From Actinomycetota bacterium (GTDB lineage: Bacteria; Actinomycetota; UBA4738): 8,090 nucleotides of DNA. A program made the translations under genes and the position numbers. Location: NCBI GenBank assembly GCA_005888465.1, contig VAYJ01000068.1, positions 16,613 through 24,702 of the forward strand, given 5' to 3'. Below, piece by piece: positions 1 through 5,829 of this stretch. The stretch's first letter is position 1, and every line of letters starts with the position of its first letter. The notes under the pieces are model-generated. The model had not been told where the DNA came from, did not search any database, and was given only the letters and a program-made list of their open reading frames with translations.

Positions 1-851
1 ATTACCACCACGTCGGCGATCCCGTAATACGGACCGACATCGCGTTGCAGTCCGGTTAGCGTCACTCGGTCCTCAAGTCCTTCCTCGGCCCGCGCCGCCT
101 CAATGCGCGACCGCTCAGGACCTTCCCCGACGAGCAGTAAATGGAACTCGTCCTCCGGCCACTCCCGCCGCAGTAGACCCAACGCCCGAATCAAGTCTAT
201 GTGCCCCTTTTCACCCGATAAACGCCCGACGGATAACAGGATACCCGTCGGAGGTGACGGCAGTGTCTTTCGAATCCCTTCCGTCACGCCCGGAGCGAGT
301 CGAGGGAAGGGCTTGATCGAATTGTGCCGCACCGTAATCCGGCGTCTGTTGACTCCCCTTCCTGCCAACTCCGCGGCAAAGCTCTCGCACACCGCGACCA
401 CGTGACGTGGAACGCGCAACGACCAACGATCCAACTGGTTGTAGCATCGCATCTTGAAATCAGTCGCCGTATATCCGTGCTGGAATGCGATCCAACAGTG
501 CGTGCGCCACAATCCAGAAACCCGCATCAAAAAGTGCGACTTCACGTTGTGCGTCTGAATGATTTCCGGATTGCGCGCTGCAACAATGGCCTTCAACTGC
601 GCAAGAACCGAAAGGTCAAACCTAGCTCGCTCGTACACAATATCGACCGCTATACTCGCCGACCGCGCCGCCACCACAAATGGATTCGGCGAATCCTCTG
701 CGCCTCGCTGGTAGCTGACCACCGTAAATTCCAGCGCAGGCAGGCCCTCTTCTGCCGCTCGGGCACACTGGGCAAATTCGATCAGATTCTTCGCTGGCCC
801 GCTGACAAACGCCGCCTCCATGATCGCGAGAACCCGGATTGCCCTAGCCAT
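1..851 (-). CDS. GT4-family glycosyltransferase, N-terminal 283 residues (runs off the left edge)
   Basis: Reading the minus strand from ATG at 851 gives an uninterrupted frame to base 1; the gene continues outside the window. The N-terminal domain begins with a beta strand (RVLAIM, 6-11) and a Gly-Pro-Ala-Lys-Asn-Leu loop (18-23), the position of the nucleotide/acceptor loop in GT-B enzymes. The second Rossmann domain starts with SVGRLSGEKG (207-216), followed by LLLVGEGPERSRIE (238-251) and a DRVTLTG strand (261-267). These are hallmarks of GT4 retaining transferases, which move a sugar from a nucleotide-sugar to a growing glycan at the cytoplasmic face. The EX7E catalytic region would lie beyond the window. 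TGA at 858-860 closes the frame upstream, so the start is ATG 851 or GTG 857; neither has a clear Shine-Dalgarno. It is divergent from the methyltransferase at 1160. Sugar specificity cannot be read. Confidence 0.87.
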   Translation of the reverse strand, partial: MARAIRVLAIMEAAFVSGPAKNLIEFAQCARAAEEGLPALEFTVVSYQRGAEDSPNPFVVAARSASIAVDIVYERARFDLSVLAQLKAIVAARNPEIIQTHNVKSHFLMRVSGLWRTHCWIAFQHGYTATDFKMRCYNQLDRWSLRVPRHVVAVCESFAAELAGRGVNRRRITVRHNSIKPFPRLAPGVTEGIRKTLPSPPTGILLSVGRLSGEKGHIDLIRALGLLRREWPEDEFHLLLVGEGPERSRIEAARAEEGLEDRVTLTGLQRDVGPYYGIADVVV

Positions 852-1159
852 GGCCACTCATATGCATTCTCATTCAGAGTACCAAACTTTGCCCCACAAG
901 ATCACCGTGGCCGTTGCATGATACAATTCGGTCCTTCTCTTCGCGCGTGGCTTCCCGGCGAGGGCAACGAAGGAGCGCGTGGCGGCGGGTCTCCGGCTCG
1001 AGAAGAAGTGGGAGCGCTTTGGCTTGAGTGCATTTGCATGGTTTGGGCACTTGATGACACCTTAGAATCGGACTAACTTGCGATTAACCCCTTTCACATC
1101 CTTGAACACCGCGCTTCAAATGACCGCTGCCGGGGTGTTTCTTGGTGAAAGGCAAAAAG
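852..1159. other. Non-coding divergent intergenic region
   Basis: This stretch of about 308 bases separates the minus-strand glycosyltransferase from the plus-strand methyltransferase and must hold the promoters of both. I see no convincing gene: the longest plus-strand frame crossing it is an antisense shadow of the glycosyltransferase. A minus-strand frame of about 43 codons (ATG near 1041) is Pro/Arg/Ser-rich and has no supporting features. A short inverted repeat, TTGAA (1102-1106) and TTCAA (1115-1119) with an 8-base spacer, lies about 40 bases before the methyltransferase start and could be a weak operator. I found no good sigma-70 or sigma-54 promoter and no RNA gene. Confidence 0.5.
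1147..1152 (+). promoter_or_regulatory. Shine-Dalgarno for the 1160 methyltransferase
   Basis: GAAAGG lies seven bases before ATG 1160. It favours this ATG over the upstream in-frame TTG (1142) and GTG (1145), which overlap or precede the site. Confidence 0.6.
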
Positions 1160-1909
1160 ATGGGCGTCATCGGCGGAACGCTCGGATACAACATACTTCG
1201 GCGGCTGAGTCCGAAGGGCGATCACCGTTCTATGGATGGCTCTGCATATCTTGGCAAGAGCAAACTAGCTACTCTCCTGGGCCAGGACATCTGGGACAAC
1301 ATCGCCGGAAAAGTAGTAATCGATTTCGGTTGTGGCGAAGGCTCTGAAGCTATTGAGATGGCAAAGTGCGGCGCAAGCCGAGTAATCGGGCTTGATACTC
1401 AAGAACGATTATTGGAAGTTGGGCGCGGGCGAGCACAGACAGAGGGCGTTTCCACATCGTGTGTCTTTATGTCTAGGACAAATGAGCAGGCCGATGTGAT
1501 AACCGCTATAGATTCATTCGAACATTTCGACAACCCTTCTGGAATACTCGCGACAATGCCCGAGCTTCTTAGGCCAACTGGCTACGTTCTCGCTGCGTTT
1601 GGTCCAACTTGGTATCACCCTCTTGGTGGGCATCTCTTTTCGATCTTCCCTTGGGCACACCTTCTCTTCACGGAGAAAGCGCTGATCCGTTGGCGTTCGG
1701 ACTTCAAAACAGACCGCGCTACGTCTTTTCGTGAAGTAGCTGGTGGCCTGAATCAAATGACTATCTCTCGTTTTGAACGACTCGTTGAGGAAAGCCCTCT
1801 CCGTTTTGCGGACTTTGAAGCCATACCGATTCGCAAGCTGGAGCCCGTGTCCAATAGACTGACGCGAGAATTCACCACAGCGATTGTGCGCTGCAAACTC
1901 GTTCCGTGA
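1160..1909 (+). CDS. Class I SAM-dependent methyltransferase (Methyltransf_11/23-like)
   Basis: A 249-residue cytoplasmic protein, predicted to transfer a methyl group from S-adenosylmethionine, probably to a sugar, glycan or lipid-linked intermediate given its neighbours. Motif I is VIDFGCGEG at residues 53-61, the acidic ribose-binding residue is Asp79 in VIGLDT, and the post-II region is ITAIDSFEHF (114-123), typical of Methyltransf_11/23 proteins. The C-terminal part (about 150-240) is rich in Trp, Phe and Arg and probably forms the acceptor-binding cap. The start was chosen from the GAAAGG site; starting at TTG 1142 would add six residues. Its GC is much lower than its neighbours (29/60 in 1441-1500 and 28/60 in 1741-1800, against 43/60 in 7021-7080), suggesting separate acquisition. 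It is convergent with the glycosyltransferase at 1943. The substrate is unknown. Confidence 0.86.
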   Translation: MGVIGGTLGYNILRRLSPKGDHRSMDGSAYLGKSKLATLLGQDIWDNIAGKVVIDFGCGEGSEAIEMAKCGASRVIGLDTQERLLEVGRGRAQTEGVSTSCVFMSRTNEQADVITAIDSFEHFDNPSGILATMPELLRPTGYVLAAFGPTWYHPLGGHLFSIFPWAHLLFTEKALIRWRSDFKTDRATSFREVAGGLNQMTISRFERLVEESPLRFADFEAIPIRKLEPVSNRLTREFTTAIVRCKLVP

Positions 1910-1942
1910 CAGGGACCGCTTGAGACAGCCGGGCAAGACTAC

Positions 1943-2944
1943 TTACGCTCTCGCGCAGCGAGATTCATCGCCAGGCAGTGACGCCAGAACCGAACGATAC
2001 AATTCGTCCTCGCCGCCGAGCGGCAGAGCATAACGACGTGCGCGTTCGGCATACTGGCCCCGCAGTCGATCATCGTTCCACAGACGCACGATTGCATTGC
2101 GAAGTTCCGAGGAATCCCCAGGCCGAACGATGACTGCCTGGTCGGTGAGAACGTCGCGAACACCCACTCCTGACGATATGATGACGCACTTACCCAGAGC
2201 CATCGCCTGGATGTATACCCCGATGCCAGCCTGTGTCAGGCTGTCTCCTATGAGCGGAATGACGACAAGTTTAGCTCTGGCCATGCAATCGAGAAAAAAT
2301 GCTTGGTCCGAATCGCGGCGAATGATCTTCACGTTCGGCGGCACGCTCAGTCCATGCATGGTCGAACCATGAGGCTTCATCTCCGACTCTTCGGAGGTCA
2401 CCACCTTCACGAGATACGGCAAATCCTTGACGGCGTCGAACAAGGTTCGGAAGTCTCGGCGGGATCGGCCCCCACAAAACACATATCCCTCTTCGGTGGA
2501 GACCATGGTGCGGATGTATTGGAGACCGTTGATCTTGAACGGCACGTAGCGGAACTTGGTGGCGGACACCTTCAATAGATGCTCGAAGGGGCTCGTGTCA
2601 CGGAAATACACCAGCAGGCGATCGACGCGGCGTAGACACCAGCGCATGAAACATAGGCCTTGGCGCCGCGGCCGCTCCGTGAACAGGTCGAGCGTGGTCA
2701 GCCGGCACCGTCTCCCTGGGAAGAGCGTGAACAACACCGCGAAGAACGCGACGTCTCGGAAGTCGAAATGAATCACGAGATGATCGGACCGGCGGGCACT
2801 CCAGTACAGCCGCAGGTTCCGGAGCCAGCGATTCGAGATCAATGAGGCTGAATACGACCGGACCGTGACCCCTGCCGAAGCAACACGTTCGAGACCACCG
2901 ATATTCGTCGTGATCATACGAGGGAAACATTCGAAGTGTAGCAT
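1943..2944 (-). CDS. GT-B glycosyltransferase (GT4-like)
   Basis: A 333-residue protein with the two-domain layout of GT-B transferases. The N-terminal half is divergent (aromatic and Arg-rich, with a hydrophobic stretch DVAFFAVLFTLF around residues 64-75 that may contact the membrane). The C-terminal half carries recognisable signatures: EGYVFCGGRS opens the second Rossmann domain, VVIPLIGDSLTQA is at about 227-239, and GIGVYIQAMALGKCV is at 240-254, matching the donor-binding EAMALGKPVI segment of GT4 enzymes. A V(R)PGDSSELRNAI element follows, as in many family members. In the usual EX7E position the first Glu appears replaced (Gln around 246), so donor handling may differ. The best start is ATG 2944; no strong ribosome site is visible (GGAG about 20 bases upstream). 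It is divergent from the fusion gene at 3029 and probably adds a sugar to the same glycan. Confidence 0.82.
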   Translation of the reverse strand: MLHFECFPRMITTNIGGLERVASAGVTVRSYSASLISNRWLRNLRLYWSARRSDHLVIHFDFRDVAFFAVLFTLFPGRRCRLTTLDLFTERPRRQGLCFMRWCLRRVDRLLVYFRDTSPFEHLLKVSATKFRYVPFKINGLQYIRTMVSTEEGYVFCGGRSRRDFRTLFDAVKDLPYLVKVVTSEESEMKPHGSTMHGLSVPPNVKIIRRDSDQAFFLDCMARAKLVVIPLIGDSLTQAGIGVYIQAMALGKCVIISSGVGVRDVLTDQAVIVRPGDSSELRNAIVRLWNDDRLRGQYAERARRYALPLGGEDELYRSVLASLPGDESRCARA

Positions 2945-3028
2945 GCGGGCACTGCGCTAATATCTCCGTGACTTTGTACGGGGAGCCCGTGTCGGGCGGT
3001 CCGATAGCGACGGCCCAAGGAGTGAAGC
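2945..3028. promoter_or_regulatory. Divergent promoter/leader spacer
   Basis: This 84-base gap between two divergent genes must contain the promoters of the 1943-2944 glycosyltransferase and of the plus-strand block starting at 3029. A small hairpin, GCCCG (2985-2989), loop TGT, CGGGC (2993-2997), lies in the presumed leader of the plus-strand block. A weak AT-rich TAATAT at 2958-2963 could be part of a -10 element, but no matching -35 was found. Confidence 0.45.
3017..3022 (+). promoter_or_regulatory. Strong Shine-Dalgarno AAGGAG deciding a TTG start
   Basis: A perfect AAGGAG sits six bases before TTG 3029. An in-frame TGA at 3023-3025 rules out any earlier start, and the next possible start (GTG 3083) would remove the residues leading into the first Rossmann strand, so TTG 3029 is the start. 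Confidence 0.85.
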
Positions 3029-5119
3029 TTGGTCACCGACCAGCCTAGAACCTCGTCGGGGAAACCGGATGCGCCGACACGCGTGGCGATCGTCGGCGCG
3101 GGATACGTGAGTGCGCATCATCTGCGTGCGTTGAAGGACCTTCCCTTCATCCGCGTGGTCGGGATTTGTGACCGCGATCAAGCAAGGGCCCGAGCCATGG
3201 CGCGAAGGTTCGCCGTGGCTGACGTGTACCCTACCCTCGATGCCATGGCGGCGGCGAAACCCGACGTGATCCATGTCCTGACGCCGCCGGCCTCGCATTG
3301 CGCGCTGGCCCTGGCTGCGCTCGACATGGGATGTCACGTCTTCGTCGAGAAGCCCATGGCAGAGTCTCCCGAGGAATGCGATCGGATGATCGCGAAGGCA
3401 CGCGAGAAGGGCCTGATGCTCTCGGTCAACCACTCCGACCTCTTCGATCCGGTCATGGTGCGGGCCATGGATCTTGTGCGGGCGGGTGCCTGCGGTGAAG
3501 TAGCGGCTGTTCACTTCATCCGCAGCTCGGATTATCCTCACTATGCGGGTGGCCCGTTGCCTGCCTCCTTTCGTCAGGGTTCCTATCCATTTCGCGATCT
3601 GGGGGTCCATGGGCTGTACCTGCTCGACAGCTTCCTCGGCCCGGTGCGTGACCTCTACGTCCGCCACTACGAATCGGGGCGCGACCCGCTGCTCACCTTC
3701 GACGAATGGCGCGTGCTTGCCGAGTGCGAGCGCGGCACCGGGTATCTTTATCTCTCCTGGAACACGCGCCCGATGCAGAGCGAGGTGTTGATCCATGGCA
3801 CGCGGGGGATGATCCGAGTGGATCGACTCCTACAGACATGCGAAATCCATCGGACCCTACCCGGGCCGAAGCAGATAGGCCTCGTCATCAACGGCTGGCA
3901 GAATGCGTTACGGCGCTCTGCGCAAATCCCACTAAACTTGCTCCGGTTTCTGACCGGCTCCCTGAAGGCGTCGCCCGGGATCTATCAGGGGGTACAGGCA
4001 TTTCATATCGCCCTGAACCAAAAAACACCAGTGCCGGTCGCGCCGGAGGCGGGACGGCGCGTGGTGGCCTGGATTGCCTCAGCCTCCGAAAGGGCCGATC
4101 GTGAGAAGGAGGCGCGTCTGACGGCGGAGCTAAACCGGCCGCTGCGCGCGGCGAGAATTCTGGTCACGGGCGGTGCAGGGTTTCTCGGTAGCGCCCTCGT
4201 CGAGCGCCTGCAGCAGACCGGCGAACCGATCCGGCTGCTGTTGCGGCGTCCTCCACGGCCGAGCACGGCCGCCGATCCGACCGATCGCGGCGGGCACGTC
4301 TCGATTCTTTACGGCAGCCTGGGCGAGCCCGATATCGTCCATCGCGCCGTCGAGGGCGTCGAGATCGTCTATCACTTGGGCGCCGCCATGAAGGGCAGTA
4401 AGGAGGAATTCGAGCAGGGCACGATCTGGGGAACCCGCAACGTGATTGAGGCCTGCCTTCAGCACAAGGTGAGCCGGCTCGTATATGTCAGTTCGCTGAG
4501 CGTCTTGGATCACGCCGGTCACGCAGATAGCGTCCCGGTGAGCGAGACGTCGCCCTACGAGCCATTTCCAAACCGGCGGGGCGCCTACAGCAAGACAAAG
4601 CTGGAGGCCGAGCATATGGTCCTCGAGGCGATGCGGGAGCGCGGATTGCCGGCGGTCATCATTCGACCGGGCCAGATCTTCGGTCCCGGCGCTGAACACG
4701 TGACACCGAACGGTGTCATCGCGATTGGCGGCCAGTGGATCGTCGCCGGCAACGGGCGGCGCGCCCTGCCGCTGGTCTATCGTGACGATGTGGTCGACGC
4801 GCTACTCCGGGCCGCGGCTTCCGACCGCGCCATAGGGCGGATCGTGAACGTCGTCGACCCGCGACAGATTACCCAGAACGAGTATCTGCGCCGGCTCAAG
4901 GGTGTCAAAGTCCGCCATGTGCCGGTGCCGCTTCTGACGCTCGTGGCGATCGGCATCGAAGTGCTCGGGGCTGTCTTGAAACGTGACGTCCCGCTGACCC
5001 GCTACCGCATCCGGTCGCTGAGACCACTGGCGCCATTCGATCTGTCACAGGCCCGCGAGATTCTCGGTTGGACGCCCGCCGTGGGCATCGAGCAAGGGCT
5101 GCAGCGTACGTTCGGGTGA
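3029..5119 (+). CDS. Fusion: Gfo/Idh/MocA oxidoreductase + extended SDR (NAD-dependent epimerase/dehydratase)
   Basis: A 696-residue cytoplasmic protein made of two dinucleotide-dependent enzymes. Residues about 18-365 form a Gfo/Idh/MocA oxidoreductase: the Rossmann loop VAIVGAGYVS (19-28), the signature EKP at 107-109 whose Lys is the usual catalytic residue, NHSDLFDP from 134, and a GVHGLYLLD segment supplying the conserved His/Asp. Residues about 375-696 form an extended SDR: TGGAGFLG (380-387), VSSLS (487-491) with the active-site Ser, and the YSKTK catalytic Tyr520/Lys524, followed by RPGQIFGPG typical of extended SDRs. Each half is close to the full length of its family and both keep their catalytic residues. 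Such enzymes oxidise, reduce or epimerise sugars or sugar nucleotides; the fusion suggests two consecutive steps on one substrate. The substrate is unknown. It leads a co-directional block; the next gene starts five bases after its stop codon. Confidence 0.92.
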   Translation: MVTDQPRTSSGKPDAPTRVAIVGAGYVSAHHLRALKDLPFIRVVGICDRDQARARAMARRFAVADVYPTLDAMAAAKPDVIHVLTPPASHCALALAALDMGCHVFVEKPMAESPEECDRMIAKAREKGLMLSVNHSDLFDPVMVRAMDLVRAGACGEVAAVHFIRSSDYPHYAGGPLPASFRQGSYPFRDLGVHGLYLLDSFLGPVRDLYVRHYESGRDPLLTFDEWRVLAECERGTGYLYLSWNTRPMQSEVLIHGTRGMIRVDRLLQTCEIHRTLPGPKQIGLVINGWQNALRRSAQIPLNLLRFLTGSLKASPGIYQGVQAFHIALNQKTPVPVAPEAGRRVVAWIASASERADREKEARLTAELNRPLRAARILVTGGAGFLGSALVERLQQTGEPIRLLLRRPPRPSTAADPTDRGGHVSILYGSLGEPDIVHRAVEGVEIVYHLGAAMKGSKEEFEQGTIWGTRNVIEACLQHKVSRLVYVSSLSVLDHAGHADSVPVSETSPYEPFPNRRGAYSKTKLEAEHMVLEAMRERGLPAVIIRPGQIFGPGAEHVTPNGVIAIGGQWIVAGNGRRALPLVYRDDVVDALLRAAASDRAIGRIVNVVDPRQITQNEYLRRLKGVKVRHVPVPLLTLVAIGIEVLGAVLKRDVPLTRYRIRSLRPLAPFDLSQAREILGWTPAVGIEQGLQRTFG

Positions 5120-5123
5120 ACCC

Positions 5124-5810
5124 TTGTCAGTCCTGACGTTGCTCTGGCGTTTGAGGCGCTATACGTCCGCCTGGGTCGGCTTGCATCGGATCCGCAACCT
5201 CGACCTGCGACGACAGTCACTCGAGCACGTGGTCGATGAAGTCTTTGACTTCGCCGGTGGGTTTTTTGAGCCTGTCCAGATTCGGAGTGAGATCCTCGAG
5301 GCTCTTCGCGAGGTTCGCGAGTTGCGGCCGAAGTACATAGTGGAAGTTGGCACCGCGGGGGGGGGCACGCTGCTCCTCTGGTCACGAGTCGCCGATCCAG
5401 AAGCCACCATCGTCACAATCGACTTGCCCGGCGGGGAATTCGGGGGCGGCTCGTCCTATCTGCGCGTCCCACTGTTCCGGAAACTCCCGCTGCCGGGGCA
5501 GACGTTGCACCTGATCCGTGGCGATTCGCACGATCCAAAGACCCTTGAACTGACCAAGACCTATTTGCAGGGTCACAGTGCCGATTTCCTGTTCATCGAC
5601 GCAGATCACACGGAGCGCGGCGTCCGCGCCGACTACGACATGTATTCTCCGCTGGTCCGCGCGGGTGGCATGATCGGCTTTCACGACATCGCCATCACTA
5701 GGCCGGAGTACGGGGTCCGTACGCTGTGGCACGAACTCAAGGCGCACCATCGGACCCGGGATATCGTGGGAGAGCCGCTCGCCTACGGGATCGGGCTCCT
5801 GTACCGGTAG
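5124..5810 (+). CDS. Class I SAM-dependent methyltransferase (Methyltransf_24 / CmcI-like)
   Basis: A 228-residue protein. Motif I is EVGTAGGGTLLLW (74-86), Asp100 in TIVTID is the ribose-binding acidic residue, and FLFIDADH (155-162) followed by GVRADYDMYSPLVRAGGMIGFHD (166-188 region) is the typical signature of the Methyltransf_24/cephalosporin hydroxylase-like group, which often contains sugar O-methyltransferases that use a metal ion through these acidic and His residues. The start is TTG 5124: no other start codon exists in this frame back to at least 5043, and GGTGA at 5115-5119, overlapping the previous stop, can act as ribosome site, so translation is probably coupled to the fusion gene. 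A run of nine G (5357-5365) encodes Gly79-81 inside motif I. The likely role is methylation of a sugar in the glycan made by this locus. Confidence 0.88.
   Translation: MSVLTLLWRLRRYTSAWVGLHRIRNLDLRRQSLEHVVDEVFDFAGGFFEPVQIRSEILEALREVRELRPKYIVEVGTAGGGTLLLWSRVADPEATIVTIDLPGGEFGGGSSYLRVPLFRKLPLPGQTLHLIRGDSHDPKTLELTKTYLQGHSADFLFIDADHTERGVRADYDMYSPLVRAGGMIGFHDIAITRPEYGVRTLWHELKAHHRTRDIVGEPLAYGIGLLYR
5357..5365 (+). repeat. Nine-G homopolymer tract inside the methyltransferase motif I
   Basis: Nine consecutive G encode the end of Ala78 and Gly79-81 in the SAM-binding loop. The present length keeps the frame open and gives a sensible motif I, so the gene reads as ON. Confidence 0.9.
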
Positions 5811-5817
5811 TCCATTA

Positions 5818-5823
5818 TATAGT
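5818..5823 (+). promoter_or_regulatory. Possible -10 element just before the TIGR03790-like gene
   Basis: TATAGT matches the -10 consensus at five of six bases and ends six bases before GTG 5830, which itself has no visible Shine-Dalgarno. This arrangement would suit a leaderless transcript. There is no recognisable -35. A hexamer TAGTCC is repeated at 5808-5813 and 5820-5825. Speculative. Confidence 0.3.
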
Positions 5824-5829
5824 CCGCTG

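Noticed and set aside
324..1076. Plus-strand open frame of 250 codons
   Set aside because: Antisense to the GT4 gene, Arg/His-rich with no motifs, and runs into the non-coding gap; a shadow frame.
919..2006. Shared 11-mer GATACAATTCG near 920 and 1996
   Set aside because: One copy is in a gap, the other in a coding region; no flanking similarity, so chance is the better explanation.
2957..3796. Minus-strand open frame of 279 codons
   Set aside because: Antisense to the well-supported oxidoreductase domain and low-complexity Arg/His composition.
4130..4699. Minus-strand open frame of 189 codons
   Set aside because: Antisense to the SDR domain with its conserved motifs; GC-rich shadow.
5304..5320. 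Short tandem repeat of TTCGCGAG
   Set aside because: Encodes Leu-Arg-Glu-Val-Arg-Glu within the methyltransferase; too short to mean more.
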